A DNA stretch of 64,000 nucleotides, taken from the NCBI GenBank assembly GCA_016521575.1, contig JAEKDP010000002.1:286098-350097 (forward strand), read 5' to 3'. Of the stretch, positions 1 to 8,734 are shown piece after piece; the first letter of the stretch is position 1; each line of letters begins with the position of its first letter. The notes below the pieces were generated by a model. It searched no databases, was not told where the DNA came from, and saw only the letters and a program-made list of their open reading frames with translations. The position numbers and the translations under genes are program-made. The stretch is from Rhodobacteraceae bacterium F11138. GTDB lineage: Bacteria > Pseudomonadota > Alphaproteobacteria > Rhodobacterales > Rhodobacteraceae.

Positions 1-25
1 GGGGCGGCCTGTTGCAGGCCGCCCC
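1..25. terminator. GC-rich hairpin, possible terminator of an upstream gene
   Basis: The first 25 bases form a perfect inverted repeat with 11-bp arms (GGGGCGGCCTG and its complement) around a TTG loop. No T-tract follows on the plus strand, so it is a terminator-like stem rather than a textbook intrinsic terminator. It lies 40 bases before the M24 peptidase gene and could end transcription of whatever lies left of the window. Confidence 0.4.
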
Positions 26-64
26 GCCACCCATACCCCTGTCAATCCGAAAGCCGCCGCTACC

Positions 65-1174
65 GTGACACAGACGTTGCAAGACCGCCTGTCGGACTAT
101 GCCGCCATTGCCGCCGATCTTTGCGTCGATGCCGTGGCGCTTGTGCCCGGGCCGAATTTCACCCGCGCGCTGAATCATTCCTTCATGAGCCACGAACGCC
201 CGTTTCTGCTGGTGATTCCGGCCAATGGCCCGCCCGCCGCGCTGGTCCCGAATCTTGAACTTGGCAGTTGGGACCAGGTCGGGTTCGATGGCGCCGTGTT
301 CGACTGGCGCGATCAAGATGGCTATGACACGGCCTTTGCCGCCTTGACTGCGCATCTGGCGATTTCGTCGCTCGCCGTCGAAGGCCAGGTGATGCGCGTG
401 TTCGTGCATCACGCCCTGAAAGCCGCCCAGCCGGACCTGCGTATTGTCGATGGCGAACGCGAGATATCCGGCCTGCGTATGATCAAGACCCCCGAAGACG
501 TGGCCGCGCTGCAAGCCGCCATCGACATATCCGAACGCGCATTGGCGCACACGCTTGAAACCGTCCGGCTTGGCCAAAGCGAAACCAGTATTGAGCAGGT
601 GCTGATCCGGGCGCTGTTCGCCGAAGGTGCCGAAGATCTGTCCTTTGCGCCGATCGTCGCCGCAGGCGACAACTCTGCCCGCCCCCACGCCCACGCCCGC
701 GCCGATTACGCGGTGCAGGCAGGCGATGCGCTGCTGTTGGATTTCGGAGCGCGCAAACACGGGTTTGCCGCCGACATCACCCGCACGGTGTTCCTGCAAC
801 ATGCGACGGACGAGGCGCAGGAGGTCTATGACACCGTGCTGCGCGCCAACCTGCGCGGCCACGCCGTGACCCGGCCCGGCGTCACGGCGCATGACATCGA
901 CGACGCTGTCACCGGCGTCCTGGAGGCCTCGCCCTATGCGGACAGGATCCGCACCAAGACCGGTCACGGTCTGGGCCGCAACGTGCACGAAGCCCCCTAT
1001 ATCATGCGGGGCAATCACATGGCCCTGCCGGCGGGCACCGTTTATACCAACGAACCGGGCCTATATGACATCGGCAATTTCGGCGTGCGCATCGAGGATG
1101 ATGTGCTGATCACCGAAACCGGATCGACCTCGCTGACCCGATTTCCCAAGGAGCTGACGGTGCTGCCATGCTAA
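65..1174 (+). CDS. M24-family metallopeptidase (Xaa-Pro peptidase-like)
   Basis: A 369-residue protein with the two-part M24 'pita-bread' architecture: an N-terminal creatinase/prolidase-type domain (about residues 1-145) and a C-terminal catalytic domain. The metal ligands of the family are visible in order: Asp in LLLDFGA, Asp in AADITRT, His in GHGLGRNVHEAP, Glu in TNEPGLY and Glu in VRIEDD. It should hydrolyse small peptides, probably with proline at P1', in the cytoplasm. The start is GTG at 65; no better in-frame start was seen. Its stop overlaps the start of the ABC permease at 1168, so it appears translationally coupled to the transporter, which suggests uptake followed by hydrolysis of peptides. 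Creatinase is an alternative within the same fold. Confidence 0.85.
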   Translation: MTQTLQDRLSDYAAIAADLCVDAVALVPGPNFTRALNHSFMSHERPFLLVIPANGPPAALVPNLELGSWDQVGFDGAVFDWRDQDGYDTAFAALTAHLAISSLAVEGQVMRVFVHHALKAAQPDLRIVDGEREISGLRMIKTPEDVAALQAAIDISERALAHTLETVRLGQSETSIEQVLIRALFAEGAEDLSFAPIVAAGDNSARPHAHARADYAVQAGDALLLDFGARKHGFAADITRTVFLQHATDEAQEVYDTVLRANLRGHAVTRPGVTAHDIDDAVTGVLEASPYADRIRTKTGHGLGRNVHEAPYIMRGNHMALPAGTVYTNEPGLYDIGNFGVRIEDDVLITETGSTSLTRFPKELTVLPC

Positions 1175-2175
1175 AATATTTCGGCTCTCGCCTGCTGACT
1201 TTCATTCCGACGTTCATCGGGGTGACGCTGATATCCTTTTCCTTCATCCGGGTGCTGCCGGGAGATCCCATCGTGGTGATGGCCGGCGAACGCGGCATCA
1301 CCGAGGAACGCTATCAGGAGCTGAGCCAGCAATACGGCTTTGACCGGCCGATCCACGTGCAGTTCTGGGACTATTTCACCGGCGTGTTGCAGGGCGATCT
1401 GGGCGATTCATTCGTCACCAAGAAGCCGGTCTGGGACGAATTCTTTGCCCTGTTCCCGGCAACGCTGGAACTGGCGCTCTGCGCCATGATCATCGCGGTG
1501 ATACTGGGGCTGCCGGCCGGGGTGATCGCGGCTGTCAACCGTGGCAAGTTCTTTGACCGCGCCCTCATGAGCACGGCGCTGGTGGGCTATTCGATGCCGA
1601 TCTTCTGGTGGGCGTTACTGCTGATTATCGTGTTCTCGGGCAATCTGGGCTGGACGCCGGTCTCGGGGCGCATCGATCTGGTCTACTACTTTCCGAATGC
1701 CACCGGCTTCATGCTGATCGACAGTCTGGCTTCGGGGCAAAAGGGCGCGTTCCTGTCGGCGGTGCGCCACCTTGTCCTGCCAGCCTTTGTTCTGGGCACC
1801 ATTCCACTGGCGGTGATCGCGCGCCAGACCCGTTCGGCGATGCTGGAAGTGCTGGGCGAAGACTACATCCGCACCGCGCGCGCCAAGGGCATGTCACCAC
1901 GCCGGATCAACGGCATCCATGCGTTGCGCAACGCGCTGATCCCCGTCATCACGGTCATCGGCCTGTCGGTGGGCACTTTGCTGGGGGGCGCGATCCTGAC
2001 CGAAACCATCTTCAGCTGGCCGGGCATCGGGAAATGGATGCTCGACAGCATTTCCCGGCGCGACTATCCGGTCGTGCAGGGCGGATTGCTGCTGATTGCG
2101 GTTCTGGTCATGGTGGTGAACCTGACCGTCGATGTGCTGTACGGCGTCATCAACCCCAAGATCAGGAAGCGTTGA
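1168..2175 (+). CDS. Peptide ABC transporter permease, DppB type
   Basis: A 335-residue inner-membrane permease of the DppB/OppB family. The N-terminus (YFGSRLLTFIPTFIGVTLI) is the usual first membrane span with the conserved short periplasmic segment LPGDP after it. The binding-protein-dependent transport EAA loop is visible as DYIRTARAKGMSPRRI near residue 235, and the C-terminal spans include ETIFSWPGIGKW. ATG at 1168 overlaps the end of the peptidase gene. With the genes at 2177, 3101 and 4075 it forms a complete translocation unit, but no substrate-binding protein is in the window. Confidence 0.9.
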   Translation: MLKYFGSRLLTFIPTFIGVTLISFSFIRVLPGDPIVVMAGERGITEERYQELSQQYGFDRPIHVQFWDYFTGVLQGDLGDSFVTKKPVWDEFFALFPATLELALCAMIIAVILGLPAGVIAAVNRGKFFDRALMSTALVGYSMPIFWWALLLIIVFSGNLGWTPVSGRIDLVYYFPNATGFMLIDSLASGQKGAFLSAVRHLVLPAFVLGTIPLAVIARQTRSAMLEVLGEDYIRTARAKGMSPRRINGIHALRNALIPVITVIGLSVGTLLGGAILTETIFSWPGIGKWMLDSISRRDYPVVQGGLLLIAVLVMVVNLTVDVLYGVINPKIRKR

Positions 2176-2176
2176 G

Positions 2177-3097
2177 ATGACTGATACAACCGCCCCCAAC
2201 CCCGCTCCTGTCCCTGCCACGGACGAGACCGCCCGCCCCGGCCGTCTGCGCGAGTTCTGGTTTTACTTCCGCGAGAACCGCGGCGCGGTCTTTGGCTTGT
2301 GGGTCTTTGCCGCTTTCGTGATCTGTGCCGCGTTCGGCCCGTTTCTGGCCCCCTATGATCCGACCGAGCAATTCCGGCAATTCGCCCTGTTGCCCCCCGC
2401 CTGGCAAGAAGGCGGCAGCTGGAGCTATCCGTTGGGCACCGACCCGCTGGGACGGGACATGCTGTCGCGGCTGATCGTCGGGGCACGATTCTCGTTTTTC
2501 GTAGGGGTGATCGTGGTGACCATCGCCGCCTCTGGCGGCATTCTGGTCGGTATGATCGCCGGATTCGCGCCGCAATGGCTGGACAGCATCATCATGCGGA
2601 TCATGGATATCATCCTGGCCTTTCCATCGTTGCTGCTGGCGCTGGTTCTGGTGGCGATCCTCGGGCCCAGCCTGACCAATGCGATGATTGCCATCGCGAT
2701 TGTGCTGCAACCGCATTATGTGCGCCTGACGCGGGCCAGCGTATTGGCCGAAAAGCAGAAGGATTACGTGACTTCGGCGCGCGTGGCTGGCGCCGGCCTG
2801 CTGCGGTTGATGTTCGTCACCGTGCTGCCCAACTGCCTGGCCCCGATCATCGTGCAGGGGGCCTTGTCGTTCTCCACCGCTATTCTGGACGCCGCGGCGC
2901 TCGGGTTTCTGGGCATGGGGGCGCAGCCGCCCACGCCGGAATGGGGCACCATGCTGGCCGAAGCCCGCGAGTTCATTCTGCGCGCCTGGTGGGTGGTCAC
3001 TTTTCCCGGCCTGGCGATCCTGATCACCGTGCTGGCGATCAACCTGATGGGCGACGGGCTGCGCGACGCGCTCGATCCGAAACTGAAGCGGAGCTGA
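2177..3097 (+). CDS. Peptide ABC transporter permease, DppC type
   Basis: A 306-residue partner permease of the DppC/OppC family. An N-terminal cytoplasmic segment precedes the first membrane span (VFGLWVFAAFVICAAF), followed by the family signature LGTDPLGRDMLSRLIVGAR and the EAA loop DYVTSARVAGAGLLRLMF. A typical C-terminal motif LGFLGMGAQPPTPEWG is present. ATG at 2177 lies one base after the preceding stop codon. A longer frame opens at 2132 but would overlap dppB without any sign of conservation, so the shorter start is used. Confidence 0.9.
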   Translation: MTDTTAPNPAPVPATDETARPGRLREFWFYFRENRGAVFGLWVFAAFVICAAFGPFLAPYDPTEQFRQFALLPPAWQEGGSWSYPLGTDPLGRDMLSRLIVGARFSFFVGVIVVTIAASGGILVGMIAGFAPQWLDSIIMRIMDIILAFPSLLLALVLVAILGPSLTNAMIAIAIVLQPHYVRLTRASVLAEKQKDYVTSARVAGAGLLRLMFVTVLPNCLAPIIVQGALSFSTAILDAAALGFLGMGAQPPTPEWGTMLAEAREFILRAWWVVTFPGLAILITVLAINLMGDGLRDALDPKLKRS

Positions 3098-3100
3098 TCC

Positions 3101-4078
3101 ATGACATTGCTACGCATCCGCAATCTGAGTGTCGATTTTGCCACCTCGTCCGGACCGTTCCGCGCGGTGGACCAGGTCGATGTCGATGTGAATACCGGCG
3201 ACATTCTGGCCATCGTGGGGGAATCCGGATCGGGCAAATCGGTGTCGATGCTGGCGCTGATGGGCCTGCTGCCCTGGACCGCGACAATCACCGCCGACGA
3301 AATGAGCTTTGACGGCCACGATCTGCGCACGATTTCACCCACCGCCCGGCGAAGGATCGTGGGCAAGGATCTGGCGATGATCTTCCAGGAACCGATGTCG
3401 TCGCTGAACCCCTGTTTCACGGTGGGCTGGCAGATCAAGGAAGCCTTGCGCTTTCACATGGGGCTGGACCGCAAGGCGCGGCATACGCGGGCCATTGAAT
3501 TGTTCGAACAGGTCGGCATTCCGGCACCGGAAAAGCGCTTGTCGGTGTTCCCGCACCAGATGTCGGGCGGCATGAACCAGCGGGTGATGATCGCCATGGC
3601 GATCGCCTGCAGCCCCAAGCTGTTGATCGCGGACGAACCGACCACGGCGCTGGATGTGACCATTCAGGCGCAGATCCTTGATCTGCTGATCAGCTTGCGC
3701 GACGAAACCGGCATGGGGCTGGTGCTGATCACCCATGACATGGGCGTCGTTGCCGAAACCGCCGAACGGGTCAGCGTGCAATACGCCGGACAGAAGATCG
3801 AGGAACAGCCGGTAGCCGATCTGTTTCGGACCCCGCATCACCCCTATGCGGCGGCTCTGCTCGATGCGCTGCCCGAACGGGCGACGGAAAAGCACCTGCC
3901 GACCATTCCGGGCGTGGTGCCCGGTCAGTTCGACCGCCCGGCGGGATGCCTGTTCTCGCCCCGCTGCCAATTCGCCGACGCCCGGTGCAAGGCCGAACCG
4001 CCACAACCGCAAAGCCGCGATCTGGGCCTTGCGCGTTGCCATTATCCGCTGAACACCGATGAAAGGGCCGCATCATGA
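3101..4078 (+). CDS. Peptide ABC transporter ATP-binding protein, DppD type
   Basis: A 325-residue nucleotide-binding subunit. Walker A (GESGSGKS) is at residues 40-47, the Q-loop lies in [13 protein letters not shown], the signature is [12 protein letters not shown] and Walker B is [14 protein letters not shown]. The C-terminal oligopeptide-transporter extension is present with its cysteine pattern ([15 protein letters not shown]), which in DppD/OppD relatives binds an Fe-S cluster. It would power the permease pair encoded just upstream and overlaps the next ATPase gene by four bases (ATGA). Confidence 0.92.
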   Translation: MTLLRIRNLSVDFATSSGPFRAVDQVDVDVNTGDILAIVGESGSGKSVSMLALMGLLPWTATITADEMSFDGHDLRTISPTARRRIVGKDLAMIFQEPMSSLNPCFTVGWQIKEALRFHMGLDRKARHTRAIELFEQVGIPAPEKRLSVFPHQMSGGMNQRVMIAMAIACSPKLLIADEPTTALDVTIQAQILDLLISLRDETGMGLVLITHDMGVVAETAERVSVQYAGQKIEEQPVADLFRTPHHPYAAALLDALPERATEKHLPTIPGVVPGQFDRPAGCLFSPRCQFADARCKAEPPQPQSRDLGLARCHYPLNTDERAAS

Positions 4079-5031
4079 GCGCACCCGTGATGAGCGCAAA
4101 CGCGCTGGCCCGTCATTACCAGGTCGGCGGCGGCCTGTTTGCCAAGCCCCAGACCCTGCGCGCGGTACAGCGCGTGGATTTCAACCTGTACCCCGGCAAG
4201 ACGCTGGCCGTGGTGGGCGAATCCGGCTGCGGCAAGTCCACGCTCGCCCGCATGGTCACAATGATCGAAGAACCCACCGCCGGCGATTTGATGCTGGATG
4301 GCAAGCCGGTGGTGAAAGCCAACTGGCCACACATGCGCTCGGACGTGCAGATCGTGTTTCAGGATCCCTATGGATCGCTCAACCCGCGCCAGCGCATCGG
4401 CACCATCCTGATGGAGCCTCTGGTGATCAACCGCTCGGACATGTCCGCCGCCGAACGCGAAGCCAAAGCCCGCGAGATGATCGGACTGGTCGGGTTGCGC
4501 CCCGAGCATTTCGACCGGTATCCGCATATGTTCTCGGGCGGGCAACGGCAGCGGATCGCCATCGCGCGGGCACTGATGCTGGACCCCAAGGTGCTGGTGC
4601 TGGACGAACCGGTTTCGGCGCTGGACGTATCGATCCAGAGCGCGGTTCTGAACCTGCTGGTTGATTTGCAGGAACAGATGAACCTGGCCTATCTGTTCAT
4701 TTCCCACGACCTGAGCGTGGTGCGTCATGTCTGCGACGACATCATCGTCATGTATCTGGGACAGGCAGTCGAAACCGGACCCAAGGACGCCGTGTTCGCC
4801 GCGCCGCGCCACCCCTATACCAAGGCGCTGTTGTCGGCGACGCCACGGGCCGAGCCGGGCGCAGCCAAGGACCGGATCAAACTGACCGGAGAGCTGCCTT
4901 CACCGATGGCGAATTTGCCCGGCTGTCCGTTTGCGCCGCGGTGCTGGAAAGTGCAGGATCTGTGCCGCGCCGAACGGCCCGAGCTGACCGGCGCACCGCA
5001 GGCCGCAGCCTGTCATTTCCCGCTGGAATAA
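4075..5031 (+). CDS. Peptide ABC transporter ATP-binding protein, DppF type
   Basis: A 318-residue nucleotide-binding subunit paired with the DppD-type protein. Walker A (GESGCGKS) is at residues 48-55, followed by FQDPYGSLNPRQR, signature FSGGQRQRIAIARAL and Walker B VLVLDEPVSALDVS. The C-terminal extension has the cysteine-rich GCPFAPRCWKVQDLC element. It is the last gene of the peptidase-transporter operon; the convergent CMD gene ends only three bases away, so the two transcripts must overlap or end inside coding sequence. Confidence 0.92.
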   Translation: MSAPVMSANALARHYQVGGGLFAKPQTLRAVQRVDFNLYPGKTLAVVGESGCGKSTLARMVTMIEEPTAGDLMLDGKPVVKANWPHMRSDVQIVFQDPYGSLNPRQRIGTILMEPLVINRSDMSAAEREAKAREMIGLVGLRPEHFDRYPHMFSGGQRQRIAIARALMLDPKVLVLDEPVSALDVSIQSAVLNLLVDLQEQMNLAYLFISHDLSVVRHVCDDIIVMYLGQAVETGPKDAVFAAPRHPYTKALLSATPRAEPGAAKDRIKLTGELPSPMANLPGCPFAPRCWKVQDLCRAERPELTGAPQAAACHFPLE

Positions 5032-5034
5032 CCG

Positions 5035-5607
5035 TCAGCGCGGCATCAGGGGCCTGGCGTTCAGTTCGGCCCGCGCATCCGCGTCCAGAGGCGTGTCGAA
5101 CGTATTCAGAATAAAGCCAAGGGTCGAATAAAACCCGACCGTGGCCATCACGTCAAACACGCCTTTCACACCATATCCCTGTTCCAGCCCGGCGCGCGTT
5201 TCTGGGCACAGGCGGGCCGTGTCATAAAGCTCGTCCACGGCGCGGGCCAGTATGGCATCCTGCGCGGCCATGGCATCGGGCGGGCCCGCAATACTGGCGA
5301 TCCGCTCATCTGCCATACCGCATTTGCGCGCCCGCAGGATGTGCTGTGCCCATTCATACGAAGACCCCAGCCGATGGCCGGTGCGCAGAATCACGACTTC
5401 GGAGCCCTGCGCGCCCAATACCGTCTTGTTCACCACATGATCGCGCAGCGAGGCCCAGGCCCGCAGCAAGGCGGGATGATGCGCCATGGTCCGATAGACG
5501 TTCAACCCGCCCGCAAAACCGGCGAGCATATCCGCCAGATCCTCGGGCCAGTCTTCATCCGCGACCGGGACCAAGGCCGCCTGCCGGTCATGGTGCCGGC
5601 CAGTCAT
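5035..5607 (-). CDS. Carboxymuconolactone decarboxylase (CMD/AhpD-fold) family protein
   Basis: A 190-residue protein of the CMD/AhpD-like helical fold. The core around residues 65-110 contains the family's SSYEWAQHILRARKCGM segment, with the conserved Glu and His (EWxxH) but without the CxxC redox pair of AhpD proper. It is therefore unlikely to act as an AhpD-type disulphide peroxidase partner; substrate unknown. It overlaps the stop of the GltB-like gene (ATGA) and is the last gene of a minus-strand operon with that flavoprotein and a class III aminotransferase, so a role in oxidation or turnover of an amino compound is an inference from context only. Confidence 0.75.
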   Translation of the reverse strand: MTGRHHDRQAALVPVADEDWPEDLADMLAGFAGGLNVYRTMAHHPALLRAWASLRDHVVNKTVLGAQGSEVVILRTGHRLGSSYEWAQHILRARKCGMADERIASIAGPPDAMAAQDAILARAVDELYDTARLCPETRAGLEQGYGVKGVFDVMATVGFYSTLGFILNTFDTPLDADARAELNARPLMPR

Positions 5608-7205
5608 ACAAACGACACATCAAAAGGCGCGAAACTGTCGGCCCGGGCACGACGCCAGCGGACGGTATAGCCGAATTCATCCTCTTCATCCCGCAACAGG
5701 AAACCTTCGGGCATATAGGGATAGATTTCCCGCCCGGTGACCATGGCGCGGTCGCTTTCGCGCGTCATCAGGTGATGCGGGCGAAAGCCGCTGGGATGAT
5801 CCAACCCGGCCGCACCCGTCATGTCCGCCAGCGCCTTCAACGTGTTCTGGTGAAAGCGGAACACGCGCTCGGATTTGCGCTGCGGATCCAGCGCCCGCTG
5901 ACGCAGCGGATCCTGCGTTGCCACACCGACCGGACAGGCATTGGTGTGGCAGGCCTGCGCCTGGATACAGCCGACCGCGAACATGAAGCCGCGCGCCGAG
6001 TTGACCCAATCCGCCCCCAACGCCAAGGCCTTGGCAATGTCGAACGATGTCACCAGCTTGCCCGAGGCCCCCAATTTGATCCGGTCGCGCAACCCGGCCC
6101 CGCGCAGGGCATTATGCGCGAATGTCAACCCCTCGACCAACGGCATGCCCATTCGGTTCGCAAATTCAAGAGGTGCCGCGCCGGTGCCGCCTTCCTTGCC
6201 GTCGATGACGATGAAATCCGGCGTCACGCCGGTTTCCAGCATGGCTTTGATCATGCACATGAATTCGCGGCGATGCCCGATACACAGCTTGAAACCGACC
6301 GGTTTGCCGCTGGCATTTTCGCGCATATGCTGAATGAACTGCATCATCTCGATCGGGGTGGTGAATTCGGCATGCGCGGCGGGGGATTCGCAATCCTGTC
6401 CCATGGGGATCCCGCGCGCTTCGGCGATTTCCGGCGTGATCTTGGCCGCCGGCAGCATGCCACCATGGCCCGGTTTCGCGCCCTGGCTCAGCTTCAGCTC
6501 TACCATTTTGACCTGCGGGTTTGCGGCCTGCTGGCGGAACTTCTCGGTGTCAAATCGCCCCTCCCCAGTGCGGCATCCGAAATAGCCCGATCCGATTTCA
6601 TAGATCAGATCGCCGCCCGCGGCGCGGTGATACCGGCTGATACTGCCCTCGCCCGTGTCATGGGCGAAACCACCCTTCTTGGCCCCGGCATTGAGCGCGG
6701 TGATCGCATTCGCCGACAGGGCGCCGAAACTCATCGCGGAAATGTTGTAGATCGACGCTTCATAGGGCTGTTTGCAATCCGGCCCGCCGATGGTCACCCG
6801 AAAATCGTGGTTCGCGATCGTTTTCGGCACCACCGAATGGGTCAGCCATTCGTATCCGGAATCGTACACCCGCTGCCGGGTACCGAAGGGGCGCTTGTCC
6901 TCGACCCCTTTGGCACGTTGATAAACGATCGAACGGACGTCCCTGGAAAAGGGTTCTTCGTCCTGGTCGCTTTCGATCAGGTATTGGCGGATTTCCGGGC
7001 GGATACCTTCGAACAGGAACCGCATATGGCCAATCACCGGATAGTTGCGCAGGATCGAATGGCGCGACTGGACGACATCATAAATGCCAAGCCCCGACAA
7101 ATAGCCGAACACCAGGACCGGCAACAGAAACCACCAGCTGACCGCCAGGCCAAACAGTGACAGGACCGCCAGAACCATGGCTCCGGCAAATATCGCGAAT
7201 CTCAT
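5604..7205 (-). CDS. Membrane-anchored FMN-binding glutamate synthase-like protein (YerD type)
   Basis: A 533-residue protein that corresponds to the FMN/synthase domain of GltB without the glutaminase domain. Two hydrophobic segments within residues 1-45 suggest a membrane anchor. The FMN-barrel motif KPGHGGMLPAAKITPEIA and the segment GKEGGTGAAPLEFANRMG are present, and the three-cysteine [3Fe-4S] ligand set is seen as CIQAQACHTNACPVG near residues 413-425. Stand-alone proteins of this type (B. subtilis YerD-like) are widespread and their substrates mostly uncharacterised. It sits 24 bases after the class III aminotransferase gene and overlaps the CMD gene, suggesting one operon. Possible role: flavin-dependent oxidation or amination linked to amine catabolism (inference). 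Confidence 0.85.
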   Translation of the reverse strand: MRFAIFAGAMVLAVLSLFGLAVSWWFLLPVLVFGYLSGLGIYDVVQSRHSILRNYPVIGHMRFLFEGIRPEIRQYLIESDQDEEPFSRDVRSIVYQRAKGVEDKRPFGTRQRVYDSGYEWLTHSVVPKTIANHDFRVTIGGPDCKQPYEASIYNISAMSFGALSANAITALNAGAKKGGFAHDTGEGSISRYHRAAGGDLIYEIGSGYFGCRTGEGRFDTEKFRQQAANPQVKMVELKLSQGAKPGHGGMLPAAKITPEIAEARGIPMGQDCESPAAHAEFTTPIEMMQFIQHMRENASGKPVGFKLCIGHRREFMCMIKAMLETGVTPDFIVIDGKEGGTGAAPLEFANRMGMPLVEGLTFAHNALRGAGLRDRIKLGASGKLVTSFDIAKALALGADWVNSARGFMFAVGCIQAQACHTNACPVGVATQDPLRQRALDPQRKSERVFRFHQNTLKALADMTGAAGLDHPSGFRPHHLMTRESDRAMVTGREIYPYMPEGFLLRDEEDEFGYTVRWRRARADSFAPFDVSFV

Positions 7206-7229
7206 TGTCGGAAGTCTCCGTTGTCTGCG

Positions 7230-8549
7230 TCAGATCACCGAGCTGATGGCGTCATCCAGCTTGTCGATCAATTCGTCCAATTGTGTCTCTTCGATGATGA
7301 AAGGCGGGGCCAGCAGGATGTGATCGCCACGCTTGCCGTCGATCGTGCCCGACATGGGATAGCAGATCAAACCGGCCTGAAACGCCGCCTTCTTTATCTT
7401 TCCCGCCACACCGCGTGCCGGATCAAAGGGGGCCTTGGTTTCGCGGTTTTCCACCAGTTCGATGCCCCGAAACAATCCCCTGCCCCGCAGATCCCCCACA
7501 TGCGGATGCTGGCCGAACCGTGCGACCAGCCGCTGATGCAGCTTGTCGCCCATGTCCTGCACCCGGGGCAGCAGGCCGCGCCCCAGAATGGCCGTCATCA
7601 CGGCCAGCCCGGCGGCTGCGGCGACCGGATGACCGTTATAAGTGTGACCGTGCTGAAAGAAGCCGGATCCATTTGCAATCGTGTCGTGGATCTCGGCGGT
7701 GCAGAGCATGGCGCCAATCGGTTGATACCCCGCGCCCAACCCCTTGGCGATACAGACGATATCCGGCGCGACGTCATCGTGTTCGCAGGCGAACAAGGTT
7801 CCGGTCCGCCCCATGCCGCACATCACCTCGTCCAGAATCAACAGCACGCCATATCTATCGCAAATCTCGCGGATGCGTCTGAAATAGCCGGGCGCGGGTG
7901 TCAGCGCACCCGCCGTGGCCCCCACGACAGGTTCCGCCATGAAGCCCATGACCGTCTCTGGCCCCAGCCGCAGGATTTCCTGTTCCAGCGCATCGGCTGC
8001 GCGCAAACCGTATTCTTCGGGCGTTTCGTCCGCGCGGCGCAGCCGGTAGTCATAGCAGGGATCGATATGGCTGATGTCCAGCAGCAGAGGTTCGAACTGC
8101 GCACGACGCCATTCATTTCCCCCCGCCGACAGGGCGCCGATAGTGTTGCCGTGATAGCTTTGCTTGCGCGCAATCAGCTTGCCGCGTTGGGGTTCGCCCT
8201 TTTCCACCCAATATTGCCGCGCCAGCTTGATGGCGGCTTCGGTGGCTTCCGAGCCGCCGGACACGAAATAGACCCGATCCAGATCGCCCGGCGCATTCGC
8301 GATCAACAGATCCGCAAGCGTCTCGGCGGGGGCGGATGTCAGGAACCCCGTATGGGCAAAGGCCAGTTGATCGAGCTGCGCCTTGATCGCCGCCGTGACC
8401 TGATCGTCGCCATGCCCCAGACAGGACACCGCCGCACCCCCGGATCCATCCAGATAGCGCTTTCCAGTGCTGTCGATCAGGTAGCAGCCATCGCCGGACA
8501 CGGCCACGGGCGGGTCCGATTTCGAATGTCGGTGAAATACATGTGCCAT
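7230..8549 (-). CDS. Class III aminotransferase (PLP-dependent, omega-amino acid/amine type)
   Basis: A 439-residue fold-type I PLP enzyme. Visible features are an N-terminal GSGGAAVSCLGHG segment, SGGSEATEAAIKLARQYW for the phosphate cup, ILDEVMCGMGRTG with the cofactor Asp, and the Schiff-base lysine in CIAKGLGAGYQPIGAM near residue 270. It should transfer an amino group from an omega-amino acid or amine to a keto acid such as pyruvate. The start is set at ATG 8549 (MAHVFHRH), a usual beginning for this family; a further in-frame start at 8573 would add eight residues. It heads an operon with the GltB-like flavoprotein and CMD protein. Substrate cannot be read from the sequence. Confidence 0.85.
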   Translation of the reverse strand: MAHVFHRHSKSDPPVAVSGDGCYLIDSTGKRYLDGSGGAAVSCLGHGDDQVTAAIKAQLDQLAFAHTGFLTSAPAETLADLLIANAPGDLDRVYFVSGGSEATEAAIKLARQYWVEKGEPQRGKLIARKQSYHGNTIGALSAGGNEWRRAQFEPLLLDISHIDPCYDYRLRRADETPEEYGLRAADALEQEILRLGPETVMGFMAEPVVGATAGALTPAPGYFRRIREICDRYGVLLILDEVMCGMGRTGTLFACEHDDVAPDIVCIAKGLGAGYQPIGAMLCTAEIHDTIANGSGFFQHGHTYNGHPVAAAAGLAVMTAILGRGLLPRVQDMGDKLHQRLVARFGQHPHVGDLRGRGLFRGIELVENRETKAPFDPARGVAGKIKKAAFQAGLICYPMSGTIDGKRGDHILLAPPFIIEETQLDELIDKLDDAISSVI

Positions 8550-8674
8550 GCTCGGCCCCCTTGAAACCGCCAAGGATCGGATGGTGATCCGTCGGCCCGA
8601 CCCTATCCACCATCGCGGGAATTGGGAAACGGTTTCAGGCGGGTTTTCGACAAACCAGGATCAGGAATATGGAA

Positions 8675-8698
8675 ATGGCGCGGGTTGAGCCGCGCCAT
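8675..8698 (-). terminator. Hairpin after gabT
   Basis: Nine-base arms ATGGCGCGG and CCGCGCCAT enclose a GTTGAG loop, placed about 40 bases past the gabT stop on the minus strand. A short T-run (TTTCC) follows in that direction. It is the likely end of the gabT transcript and separates it from the downstream aminotransferase operon. Confidence 0.45.
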
Positions 8699-8734
8699 AT
8701 GGTTGGTATTGCGTTTCCGGTGTCTGCCCGGGTG

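Noticed and set aside
5346-7160. A 604-codon open frame on the plus strand opposite the GltB-like gene
   Set aside because: It is a high-GC shadow of the minus-strand gene: no domain, unusual His/Arg/Gln-rich composition, whereas the opposite strand shows clear FMN and Fe-S motifs.
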